Assembly (NCBI GenBank): GCA_963708155.1
Contig: OY970183.1
Location: forward strand, 1,612,001-1,676,000
Direction: 5' to 3'
Source: Methylovirgula sp963708155
GTDB taxonomy: Bacteria; Pseudomonadota; Alphaproteobacteria; Rhizobiales; Beijerinckiaceae
DNA length: 64,000 bases
In this document: one piece after another, positions 48,990-59,326 of the stretch
Layout of the letters: each line of letters opens with the position of its first letter
How positions within the stretch are numbered: position 1 is the first letter of the stretch
Translations under genes and position numbers: made by a program
Notes under the pieces: generated by a model
Database searches by the model: none
Seen by the model: only the letters and a program-made list of their open reading frames with translations
What the model was told of the DNA's origin: nothing

Positions 48990-49003
48990 TTGATCCACAT
49001 CAA
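48990..49003 (+). promoter_or_regulatory. FNR/FixK-type box upstream of hemA
   Basis: The 14-mer TTGATCCACATCAA matches the CRP/FNR-family operator TTGAT-N4-ATCAA exactly. It lies 186 bp before the hemA start. hemA is controlled by FnrL or FixK-type regulators in Rhodobacter and Bradyrhizobium, so oxygen-responsive control is likely here too. A looser ATCAATCGAC follows at 49011-49021. Confidence 0.75.
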
Positions 49004-49188
49004 TAAAATTCATCAATCGACGCGCTCTCGCTGGGACTTTTCGCCCACTTGCGTCGTTTTTAGAATTAGGCCAAAACCAAACACGGGGAAGCGACGGGCC
49101 AGTTCAGGCGAGGTTTCGGCGGAACGCCGAGCTCCGCCCAGAAGGCGCGCTAAGGGCTTTAGGCGCCGCACAAGGACTGGGTTCGCTG

Positions 49189-50499
49189 ATGGGGTATCGC
49201 GCATATTTTGAAGACGCTTTGGGCCGTCTCAAAGCCGAGAAACGCTATCGCGTTTTCGTCGATCTCGAACGTGACGCCGAGCATTTCCCCTACGCCCGCT
49301 GGCACCGCGAAGATGGGAGCGTCGAAGACGTTATCATCTGGTGCTCCAATGACTATCTCGGCATGGGTCTCGATCCGCAGGTGATCGAGGCGATGCGCTT
49401 GGCTGCGGCCAAGCATGGCGTCGGCGCTGGCGGCACCCGCAACATTGCCGGCACCAATCATCCGCTCGTCGCTTTGGAGACCGAACTCGCCGATCTTCAT
49501 GGCAAACCGGGCTGTCTGGTCTTCACCTCGGGCTGGATTTCCAACCTGGCGGCAATCTCCGCCATCGGCTCGCTGCTGCCCGACTGTCTGATCCTGTCGG
49601 ACGCCTATAATCACAATTCGATGATCGAGGGCATCAAGCGCTCGGGCGCCGAGCGTCAGATCTTCCGGCACAACGATCTCGAACATCTCGAAGACCTGCT
49701 CAAGGCAGCCGGCCGCGAGCGGCCGAAGCTGATCGCCTTCGAGAGCCTTTATTCGATGGACGGCGACATCGCGCCGATCGGCAAGATCGCCGACCTCGCC
49801 GCGCGCTATAACGCCCTGACCTATCTCGACGAGGTTCACGCCGTCGGCCTTTATGGCCCGCGGGGCGGCGGCATCGCTGATCGCGATAACGAAATGGATC
49901 GCATCGACGTAATCGAGGGTACGCTCGCCAAGGGCTTCGGCACTTTGGGCGGCTATGTTGCGTCGGATACCGCGATCATCGACGCGGTGCGCTCCTACGC
50001 GGCCTCGTTCATCTTCACGACCGCGCTTTCGCCGGCGCTTGCCGCTGCGGCGCGGCAGGCCGTGCAAATGCTGAAAGGCGAGCAGGGCGTCGATCTGCGC
50101 GCCCGCCATCAGCGCCAGGCGGCTCTGACCAAACATGCGCTTTCCGCCGCCGGGCTGCCGGTGATGGCCAGTGCTTCGCACATCGTGCCGGTCTTCGTCG
50201 GCGATGCCGAGCGTTGCAAGGCAGCGTCGGACATGCTGCTGGCGCGCCACAGCATCTACATCCAGCCGATCAATTATCCGACGGTCGCGCGCGGCGCGGA
50301 GCGGCTGCGGATCACGCCGTCGCCGGCGCATGCCGACGGCCACATCGCGCATCTCGTCGATGCTCTGGTCGATGTCTGGCAGGCGCTCGACCTGCCGTTC
50401 ACCGAAACCAGCAATATCGTCAGCTTCCGCAGCGAGACGACGCGTATTGTTGAAGATGCGCATTGCACCTTCCCCGCCTTCAAGAAGGCGGCGGAGTAG
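49189..50499 (+). CDS. hemA: 5-aminolevulinate synthase
   Basis: 436 aa PLP enzyme condensing glycine and succinyl-CoA to 5-aminolevulinate, the alphaproteobacterial (Shemin) route to heme. N-terminal YRAYFEDALGRLKAEKRYRVF, WCSNDYLGMG, GVGAGGTRNIAGTNHPLVALE, FESLYSMDGDIAPI, LDEVHAVGLYGPRGGG and the PLP-lysine segment EGTLAKGFGTLGGYVA are all present. An FNR box lies upstream. The 3' end overlaps the convergent oxyR by 20 bp. Confidence 0.96.
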   Translation: MGYRAYFEDALGRLKAEKRYRVFVDLERDAEHFPYARWHREDGSVEDVIIWCSNDYLGMGLDPQVIEAMRLAAAKHGVGAGGTRNIAGTNHPLVALETELADLHGKPGCLVFTSGWISNLAAISAIGSLLPDCLILSDAYNHNSMIEGIKRSGAERQIFRHNDLEHLEDLLKAAGRERPKLIAFESLYSMDGDIAPIGKIADLAARYNALTYLDEVHAVGLYGPRGGGIADRDNEMDRIDVIEGTLAKGFGTLGGYVASDTAIIDAVRSYAASFIFTTALSPALAAAARQAVQMLKGEQGVDLRARHQRQAALTKHALSAAGLPVMASASHIVPVFVGDAERCKAASDMLLARHSIYIQPINYPTVARGAERLRITPSPAHADGHIAHLVDALVDVWQALDLPFTETSNIVSFRSETTRIVEDAHCTFPAFKKAAE

Positions 50500-51409
50500 C
50501 ATCCGTTTCCAATCCCGGCAGGCAGTGCTTGCGGATATGCGCCGCGAGTACGCGATAATCGTCGGCGCGCACCGCGCCCTTGCGCCAGGCCAGCACCAAA
50601 GTCCGCGCTGCTTTCGGCGCGGAATAGGGAATGAGCTTCACCTGCGTGCCGGCGACGGCGTCCATCGCGATCTTCGGCAATAGCGTAATTCCCATTCCGG
50701 CCTCGACAAGCTGCACCAGGGTCAGCAGCGAGGCGGCACGCACGTCGTTCTCTTCGGTGACTGCCTCGCGGCCGAGCGCCACCATTGCGTGCTCGCGCAG
50801 GCAATGGCCCTGGTCGAGCAGGAGCAATGGCTCGTGGGCGAGCTGCGCCATCGTCACCTCGTTAAGCCGGGTCAGTGGATGGCCCGGCTTGACCGCGAGA
50901 TAGAACGGATCCTTGCCCAGTTCGGCGATTTCGACGCCTTCGAGCGACGGCAAATGGGCAATGAAAGCGGCGTCAAGCCGGCCGCTCGAAACCTCGGTCA
51001 GCAGCGAATGTGTCAGCCCCTCGCGCACGTGCAGGTGCAGCAACGGATAATCCCGGCCAAGGCTCGAAAGCAGCCGCGGCAGGACGAACGGCGCGACCGA
51101 GGGTATGACACCTAGCCGCAGCCGCGTGCTAAGCGGCAAGACTTCGCGGCCGGCATATTGGGGCAGTTCCTCGATCTCGGCGAGGATGTGCCGGGCGCGG
51201 CGAACCATCGCCTCGCCAAACGGCAGGAGCTGCATCCGCCGCCCGGAGCGGTCGATGAGCGGGCGCCCGAACTCCGCCTCAAGCCCTTGAATCGCGGCGC
51301 TTAATGTCGATTGCGTGATGCCTGCGGCCTTGGCCGCGGCGGCGAAGGAGCCGCTCTCGGCGAGTGTTACCAGATAGCGCAGGTGACGCAGGTTGATGTT
51401 TACATTCAT
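50480..51409 (-). CDS. oxyR: OxyR-like LysR-type regulator (second redox cysteine missing)
   Basis: 309 aa from ATG 51409. Helix-turn-helix LVTLAESGSFAAAAKAAGITQSTLSAAIQGLE. The peroxide-sensing region is LLLLDQGHCLREHAM with Cys203. In E. coli OxyR the partner cysteine lies nine residues later; here that position is Leu212 and no other Cys is near (one more occurs close to the C-terminus). Divergent from the peroxiredoxin and ahpD genes, the usual OxyR targets. The family assignment is firm; the sensing chemistry is not. Confidence 0.85.
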   Translation of the reverse strand: MNVNINLRHLRYLVTLAESGSFAAAAKAAGITQSTLSAAIQGLEAEFGRPLIDRSGRRMQLLPFGEAMVRRARHILAEIEELPQYAGREVLPLSTRLRLGVIPSVAPFVLPRLLSSLGRDYPLLHLHVREGLTHSLLTEVSSGRLDAAFIAHLPSLEGVEIAELGKDPFYLAVKPGHPLTRLNEVTMAQLAHEPLLLLDQGHCLREHAMVALGREAVTEENDVRAASLLTLVQLVEAGMGITLLPKIAMDAVAGTQVKLIPYSAPKAARTLVLAWRKGAVRADDYRVLAAHIRKHCLPGLETDATPPPS

Positions 51410-51661
51410 ATATTGCTTATATCGGAAAATCCGAACGCAAATATAAAAATTATCGGCTTGATCGAAGCCAGCAAGCCCCGTTAGCTTGCACTGCAACATC
51501 GCGCCGCGCGTTTTCCGACCAGATGAAATCATCTGGTCGATCAGAAATCGCGCCAAACAGAATGGAGCATGTTCTCATCGAAAAAATCTGCAATTTTTTC
51601 GGAACATGCTTCAGGGCCGGCGGATGCGAGCCCCCACAAACGCCTGCAAAGGAATATCGGA
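51410..51661. promoter_or_regulatory. oxyR-peroxiredoxin divergent regulatory region
   Basis: About 250 bp, rich in A/T near oxyR. ATAT-N7-ATAT in CATATATTGCTTATATCGG overlaps the oxyR start, and TATAAAAATTATCGGC is near it. These are weakly palindromic stretches in the right place for an OxyR operator, though they do not match the four-part consensus well. A ribosome site AAGGAA precedes the ATG 51662. Confidence 0.45.
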
Positions 51662-52216
51662 ATGGCTGGAATTGGAGACAAACTGCCCTCGTTTTCGGTG
51701 ACGGGCGTGAAGCCCGGCTTCAACAATCACGAGGAAAACGGCGTCTCGGCTTTTGAGACGCTGACCGAAGAGAGCTTCCCGGGCAAGTGGAAGGTCATCT
51801 TCTTCTACCCGAAGGATTTCACCTTCGTCTGCCCGACGGAGATCGCGGAATTCGCCAAGCTCGGCAAGGAATTCGAGGAGCGCGACGCGGTGGTGCTCGG
51901 CGGCTCGACCGACAATGAATTCGTCAAGCTCGCCTGGAGGCGCAATCACAAGGATCTCGACAAGCTGCCGATCTGGTCGTTTGCCGACACCAACGGCTCG
52001 CTGACCGACGGCCTCGGCGTGCGCTCGCCCGATGGCGTCGCCTATCGCTATACGTTCGTCGTCGATCCGGACAATATCATCCAGCACGTCTATGCGACGA
52101 ACCTCAATGTCGGCCGCGCGCCGAAGGATACGCTGCGCGTGCTCGACGCCTTGCAGACGGATGAACTCTGCCCCTGCAATCGCGAGATCGGCGGCGAGAC
52201 CCTGAAAGCCGCGTAA
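51662..52216 (+). CDS. ahpC: AhpC/Prx-type 2-Cys peroxiredoxin
   Basis: 184 aa from ATG 51662. Reduces H2O2 and alkyl peroxides. Peroxidatic cysteine in FVCPTE, resolving cysteine in LCPCNR near the C-terminus. FYPKDFTFVCPTEIAEFA and STDNEFVKLAWRR are diagnostic of the AhpE/AhpC-like alphaproteobacterial family. It is paired with ahpD (about 255 bp apart), which regenerates it in AhpD-using bacteria. A divergent oxyR suggests peroxide control. Confidence 0.92.
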   Translation: MAGIGDKLPSFSVTGVKPGFNNHEENGVSAFETLTEESFPGKWKVIFFYPKDFTFVCPTEIAEFAKLGKEFEERDAVVLGGSTDNEFVKLAWRRNHKDLDKLPIWSFADTNGSLTDGLGVRSPDGVAYRYTFVVDPDNIIQHVYATNLNVGRAPKDTLRVLDALQTDELCPCNREIGGETLKAA

Positions 52217-52247
52217 TCGCTGAGAGGCTGCTTGAAAACGCCGCGAT

Positions 52248-52356
52248 CCCTCATCCTGAGGAGCGCCGAAGGCGCGTCTCGAAGGATGAGGATGATCAAC
52301 TCTTAAGTCGCCCACGTGCTTCGAGACGGCCGCTTCGCGGCCTCCTCAGCATGAGG
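52248..52356. repeat. palindromic interspersed repeat between ahpC and ahpD
   Basis: The stretch CCCTCATCCTGAGGAGCGCC ... GGATGAGG, followed by CGTGCTTCGAGACGGCC ... CCTCCTCAGCATGAGGG, forms two related hairpins. This is the CTCATCCTGAGGAG-type repeat common between genes in Bradyrhizobium and related genomes. It would put a strong hairpin between the two co-oriented genes. Confidence 0.85.
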
Positions 52357-52472
52357 GCTTAGGATGGCGTGGATATCAAACGGGCTCTTCGTACAATCCG
52401 GCAACGACACCGGCGGGGCCAAAAGCTCCGCCGTTTCGTTGCGCGCTTCTCCCTCCAAGGAATGATTTCATA

Positions 52473-52994
52473 ATGTCGCTCGACGCCCTCAAGGATAAAA
52501 TCGCCGACTTCGCGAAGGATGTGCGGCTCAATCTCTCGTCCATGGCCAGCGACGAGACGCTGACGCCGGTGCAGAAATACGGGCTCTTCGTGGCCGCCGG
52601 CATCGCCTCGCGCAATGCCGAAGTGCGCCATGCGCTCGTCGCCGAGGCGATGCAGCATATCGATGCGACGGCGATCAGCGCCGCCAAATCGGCGGCGGCG
52701 ATCATGGGCATGAACAATGTCTATTACCGCTTCCTGCACCTCGCCTCGAACGCGGAATTCCGCACCATGCCGGCGAAGCTGCGCATGAATGTCATCGCCA
52801 ATCCCGGCGTCGCGAAAGTGGATTTCGAGCTGTGGTCGCTGGCGGTCTCGGCGATCAATGGCTGCGGCACTTGCATCGACGCGCACGAGGCGGAGCTGCG
52901 CAAGGCGGGCGTGAGTTCGCAGGTGATCCAGACGGCGGTGCGCTTTGCCGCCATCATCCAGTCGGCGGCGATCGCGGTCGAGGCGGCGGAGTAG
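52473..52994 (+). CDS. ahpD: alkyl hydroperoxide reductase AhpD
   Basis: 173 aa. Thiol-based regenerator of the peroxiredoxin, with weak peroxidase activity. The active-site pair is in NGCGTCIDAHEAEL (Cys-x2-Cys-x3-His), which matches the AhpD family, and the helical fold (YYRFLHLASNAEFRTMPAKLRMN) agrees. Downstream of ahpC. Intact; ribosome site AAGGAA before the ATG. Confidence 0.94.
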   Translation: MSLDALKDKIADFAKDVRLNLSSMASDETLTPVQKYGLFVAAGIASRNAEVRHALVAEAMQHIDATAISAAKSAAAIMGMNNVYYRFLHLASNAEFRTMPAKLRMNVIANPGVAKVDFELWSLAVSAINGCGTCIDAHEAELRKAGVSSQVIQTAVRFAAIIQSAAIAVEAAE

Positions 52995-53009
52995 AGCCGC
53001 CGGGAAGCG

Positions 53010-55196
<2,187 letters not shown>

Positions 55197-55628
55197 TGGT
55201 CTTTCTCTTTGCGTATGGCAAAGACCCAGGACCATGTGCAGAACGGCGAGAGGCTCCGCGCTTGACGCGAGAAGCGCCTGGCGATCCTGCCATGGCACTG
55301 GTCTTTCCCGGACAGCGGCGGCCCCATGCCGCGCTGCCGATTTCCAGGATCGCGATGCGCTCAGGCGGGATGACCCAAACGCATGGACCGCGATCGATTC
55401 CTATAAGCCGCGGCGGGATTTGGCGAAAAACTGCCAAATACGCTTTCCTATCCCGCTCCGCCCGGCGCGAGACGCCGGACGATCTTAGAGCATTTTCGCC
55501 GGTGAGGAACCGGCGGGACTATCGACTTCCGGCCGCCGGCCCCTGACGGGCAGACGGCCTCATAGCTTAAGTAGTTGTTCAGGCGCTGATTTCCAGCGCC
55601 TGAGGCGTCAGACACAAACCGGTGTGGC
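55197..55628 (-). other. rpsO-pnp intergenic leader, no gene seen
   Basis: About 430 bp. Shortly after rpsO (minus strand) a hairpin CAGGCGCTGGAAATCAGCGCCTG lies at about 55580-55602, without a following T run. Further on there are GCCGGTGAGGAACCGGC-type short stems near 55499. In other bacteria rpsO-pnp mRNA is processed by RNase III and bound by PNPase, so these stems may be processing sites (inference). Confidence 0.5.
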
Positions 55629-55898
55629 TTAGCGGCGGATGCCGAGACGCTCGATCAGCGTCTTATAGCGCGGCTCGTCCTTGCGCTTGACGTAGTCGAG
55701 CAATTGCCGGCGCTGGGAGACCAGTTTGAGCAGGCCGCGGCGCGAGTGATTGTCTTTCACATGCGTCTTGAAATGGCCGGTGAGATTGGCGATCCGCTCG
55801 GTGAGAATGGCGATCTGCACTTCGGGCGAGCCGGTATCGCCGGCTTTGGTTGCATATTCCTTGATGAGCGTATCCTTACGCTCGGCCGTGATCGACAT
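55629..55898 (-). CDS. rpsO: 30S ribosomal protein S15
   Basis: 89 aa from ATG 55898 (the frame is open far upstream but that is unrelated). Primary 16S rRNA-binding protein. The sequence SITAERKDTLIKEYATKAGD, GSPEVQIAILTERIANLTGHF and HSRRGLLKLVSQRRQLLDYV are universal S15 blocks. Co-directional with pnp, as in most bacteria. Confidence 0.98.
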   Translation of the reverse strand: MSITAERKDTLIKEYATKAGDTGSPEVQIAILTERIANLTGHFKTHVKDNHSRRGLLKLVSQRRQLLDYVKRKDEPRYKTLIERLGIRR

Positions 55899-56044
55899 CG
55901 GTTTTCCTTTCAGGTTTGGAAATACCTCCGCCCGCGGCCAGGCCGGGATGTCGTCCAGCAAGGTTTTGGGGGAGCGCGCCGGCCAAGGACCAGCGATCGG
56001 GGCTTTATACAGGAAATTGCGGCAGAGGGAAGGGTGTCCTGGCT

Positions 56045-57661
56045 CTAGGTCCCGGGCTGCGCGGCCGTGCGGGGATGGGCGCAAATCGCACCATGCACGA
56101 ACAAAAACAGATCGTCGCCCTCGATAATCGACCCGCGCCAGATCATTCCGCCCTCGGTTTTTGCCGCGAGACAATAGCCCGCTTTGACGGCTGCCGTTAG
56201 GCAGGCCTCGATGACCGGCCGTTGCAGTTCGCCCGGCGAAAGCAAAAGCGCATCGTAGCCACCGGCGGCAAGTTCGCGCCATGCCGACAATTCCGCGGCA
56301 TAGGCGAAGCGGTTCGTCTTTATCCATTTGTAATAAGCCGGCCGCTCAGCGCCGCCGTTGTAATTCGCGAAAATATTGGCGGGGAACCACGGCGCGACGG
56401 TGAAGCTTTTGAACCCCATGCCGGCAATCCGCGCGTGCGGATGGGCTGCGCGATAAGCCTTCAACTCGACGGCCATGGCCGGCCCGGACGAATAGGGACT
56501 TGCGATATCGCGAAGCCCGGCGGCGATGGCGCCATATGTTTGAATAGCGCCCAGGAGCGCGAGGCTGGCGAGCAGCGCGTAGCGCCCGTTCCGCGCGAGG
56601 CCGCCGGCTTGCGGCCAGCTCTGCCAGAGACAGAAGAGCCAGGCGAGATAAAGAAAACCGGCGTGCCAGACATTCGCGAATTCTACGTAGGCAAAGACAA
56701 TCAGGGACGCGACCAGAGCGGCAAAGAGCGGAAGAATGCCCGCGCGCCAGAACAGGACGATCGAGGGCGTCAGAAGAAGCGCGGTTGCCAGCCATTGCAA
56801 AGCGATGGAGCGCGGATCCAAACCGGCGCCGGTGACAAGGCTGATGTTGCCCATGAAGGCGTCGTCGACCTGAATGAGAGCGTAGACCCAGGAAAGCCCG
56901 CGCGGGCCGACGATGAAGCTGACGTCCGCGGGCACGCGGGCCTGAAAAACGGCCGCCCCGGCGAAGGCGATAAATATTGCGCAGGCTTGTGCAATTCGCA
57001 GCGTCCATCTCTTGGCGCGCGAGACCGCGATCAGAAATTCGGCGAAGAGAATGCCGGATATGATGAAGCTGTGGGCGTTGCTGTTGGCGCAAAGACCCAG
57101 CACCGTGCAGTAAAACAGCGGCCGTTCGCGCCGTTCCTGGAACAGGAGCGCCAGGACAGGCAGGAAAAGCAGATCGAGCGCGTAGCTGCGCGCTACGACG
57201 GCATATTGATACGCAAAGAAATAGGAGGTGGCGCAGGCGGCACGAAGCCAGAGCGGGAAGGGCGCCTTGAAAAGAATGACTGCCCCTCCCGCGCAGGCAA
57301 GCGTCGCACTGACGAGCCAGAGGCAGCTGAATGGCAGGCCGGCGCGTTGCACGAGCCAGAGCAGGAGATGCCAAAGCCCCGGGCTTCCCTCGTAGCGGAC
57401 TTCGTGGAGGAGCAGATTGGTCAGCGAATTGTCGCGCGCGAGAAGCCAGGCCTGAGCCTCGTCGAACCACGGTTCGTGCGCGCAGCCGACGCGCGCCAGC
57501 CAGACGGCGAGGGCGAGGAGGATGAGGAGGGCGGGCCAGCCGGGCTCCGTCGCCAGTGCGGCGGCGTTCGCGGGGGCGAATTTCTGCGCGGCCGCAGTCT
57601 GGGACAAGGGCGCCTTGCCCGGCGTGCGCGCGATCTGCCGGGGGGTATCTACGAAAGCCAC
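56045..57661 (-). CDS. polytopic membrane protein, GT-C glycosyltransferase-like
   Basis: 538 aa from GTG 57661, which overlaps the upstream epimerase stop; the frame is open further upstream but only into the epimerase. About 11 membrane helices. The first loop has CAHEPWFDEAQAWLLARDNS, a PWFDEAQAW motif of the DxD/E type found in PMT-like GT-C enzymes, and GSPGLWHLLLW follows. Soluble C-terminal domain. Coupling to an NAD-dependent epimerase suggests transfer of the sugar that enzyme makes. Intact. Confidence 0.65.
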   Translation of the reverse strand: MAFVDTPRQIARTPGKAPLSQTAAAQKFAPANAAALATEPGWPALLILLALAVWLARVGCAHEPWFDEAQAWLLARDNSLTNLLLHEVRYEGSPGLWHLLLWLVQRAGLPFSCLWLVSATLACAGGAVILFKAPFPLWLRAACATSYFFAYQYAVVARSYALDLLFLPVLALLFQERRERPLFYCTVLGLCANSNAHSFIISGILFAEFLIAVSRAKRWTLRIAQACAIFIAFAGAAVFQARVPADVSFIVGPRGLSWVYALIQVDDAFMGNISLVTGAGLDPRSIALQWLATALLLTPSIVLFWRAGILPLFAALVASLIVFAYVEFANVWHAGFLYLAWLFCLWQSWPQAGGLARNGRYALLASLALLGAIQTYGAIAAGLRDIASPYSSGPAMAVELKAYRAAHPHARIAGMGFKSFTVAPWFPANIFANYNGGAERPAYYKWIKTNRFAYAAELSAWRELAAGGYDALLLSPGELQRPVIEACLTAAVKAGYCLAAKTEGGMIWRGSIIEGDDLFLFVHGAICAHPRTAAQPGT

Positions 57662-58686
57662 TTCAGCACCCTTATGGCGCCCATATCGGCCGGCTTGCGA
57701 TGCGCCGAGACTCCCTTGCGATTTTGAATCTCGGCGCGATTGGCGGCGTAATAGCGGTAGGCGACGAGGAGCATGTCGTGATTGGCGAGCGTTGGCTGCC
57801 AGCCGAGTTCCGCTTTGATGCGTGACGTGTCGAATTCGAAGCTCGAAGCGATCATCCGATACTGATAAGGCCCGAGCGGCGAGAGCCTCAGACCATAAGC
57901 GGCGCGCATGGCGAGGAGCGTCGGCACTTTCGGCAGCGAGGCGACACGCGAGCGGCTTTGCGCCGCGGTGATGACGTGCTCGTAGCATTGCCGCAGCGAG
58001 GCGACATTATCGGAGCCGATGCCGAAGAGTGAATTCCTGCCCGCCCGCCAGGCCAGTATCATCGCGTCGATGAGATCGCGCGCATAGATGAACTGGTAGC
58101 GATTCGCGCCGTCGCCGACGAGCCAGACGCGGCGCCCCTCGGCGATGAACTCGAACAGAATGGCGAGCAGGCCGAGGCGGCCCTCGTCGATGATCGTCGG
58201 ACAGCGGATAATCGTGGTGGCAAAGTCGGAGCGATGCGATTGCAGGATTTCTTCGCCCGCGAGTTTGCTCGATCCGTAGATTTCGGCGGGCGCCGGCGGC
58301 TCGTCTTCCTTCACCGGCCGCGAGAAGCCGGTGCTCCAGAGGCAATTGCTGGAGGTGAAGACAACTTTCGGGATTTTTGCCGCCGCGACAGCCCCGGCCA
58401 GCGTGCGCGTGCCATCGACATTTGCGGACCAGAGCTCATTCCGGGAGATGCGCCCATGCGCCAGCAGCGCAGCGCAATGAAAGACGACTTCATGCGGGCT
58501 GCCACTCAATAAGCTGTCGAGCAGGACGCGATCGCGGATATCGCCGACGACGGAGCAAAGGCGCGGATGCTTCAGTTCGCTTGGAACGAGATCGATATTG
58601 GTGACGCTATGGCCGGCGGCGAGCAGATCATGGACGAGGAGGGTGCCGAGAAAACCGGAGCCTCCTGTCACGAAAACACGCGCCAT
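57649..58686 (-). CDS. NAD-dependent epimerase/dehydratase (SDR)
   Basis: 345 aa from ATG 58686. Extended SDR: NAD site VTGGSGFLGTLLVHDLLAAGH, FHCAALLAHG, catalytic Ser/Tyr/Lys in TSSNCLW and IYGSSKLAGEE, then IIRCPTIIDEGRLG. Substrate unknown; probably a nucleotide sugar because the next gene is GT-C-like. Its stop overlaps that gene's GTG, indicating translational coupling. Confidence 0.8.
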   Translation of the reverse strand: MARVFVTGGSGFLGTLLVHDLLAAGHSVTNIDLVPSELKHPRLCSVVGDIRDRVLLDSLLSGSPHEVVFHCAALLAHGRISRNELWSANVDGTRTLAGAVAAAKIPKVVFTSSNCLWSTGFSRPVKEDEPPAPAEIYGSSKLAGEEILQSHRSDFATTIIRCPTIIDEGRLGLLAILFEFIAEGRRVWLVGDGANRYQFIYARDLIDAMILAWRAGRNSLFGIGSDNVASLRQCYEHVITAAQSRSRVASLPKVPTLLAMRAAYGLRLSPLGPYQYRMIASSFEFDTSRIKAELGWQPTLANHDMLLVAYRYYAANRAEIQNRKGVSAHRKPADMGAIRVLKWLS

Positions 58687-58793
58687 ACGCTGCCTCAACC
58701 ATTGAGAAACAGCCTTGGCTTAAGCCACAACCGTTAATTGACGCTGAAACCGGGAAAAGCGTCATGGCAGGCTGGCGAGCCGCGGGTGTCAGC

Positions 58794-59045
58794 TTATCCG
58801 GCGTCGCCTTGAGAGTTTTTGCGGCCATTTGCGCTGGCCTCGTCGGCAATCATGCCGAAATCCTGTGACCTGGCGCTTTGCTCGGCAAGGTCGAAGCCTT
58901 CCGCGGCCAGCCCCCGCCGCAGAAGCTCGCGCACGGCGGCGGCCCGGCTCGGCATTCTCTTACCGAAACGCCAGTCGTCCAACGCGCGCAGCTCTTCTGC
59001 CGTGAGCATGATCTGCAGGCGTTCTTCTCGAGACAATTTGGCCAC
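58794..59045 (-). CDS. small RHH/CopG-like DNA-binding protein
   Basis: 83 aa. REERLQIMLTAEELRALDDWRFGKRMPSRAAAVRELLRRGLAAEGF resembles the ribbon-helix-helix layout (short basic strand, then two helices) of CopG-like regulators seen throughout the Hyphomicrobiales. The tail is polar and probably disordered. No toxin gene lies beside it, so it is not evidently an antitoxin. Confidence 0.6.
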   Translation of the reverse strand: MAKLSREERLQIMLTAEELRALDDWRFGKRMPSRAAAVRELLRRGLAAEGFDLAEQSARSQDFGMIADEASANGRKNSQGDAG

Positions 59046-59326
59046 GGCTTCCCGCGCGTGAAGAGGCGATCGTCCGATAATAAGTACGCCCGTTACCCAA
59101 AGGGCGTCAATTACTCATTCAACGTTGAATACGCAAAAAACTGCGTCAGCTCTTTTTGGTGCTTTCGCAGTCATAACGCCAAAGCCAAATCGTAAGGCAA
59201 AGACGTATTAACAGTATGATATGTATTAGAAATAATTCTCGCCGCTATGTCAAAGTATATAGCCAGCACTATTATTTTAGGTCCATAGTCAATTGCGTTT
59301 TTGGGTTATGGCCGCGGAGACAAGCC

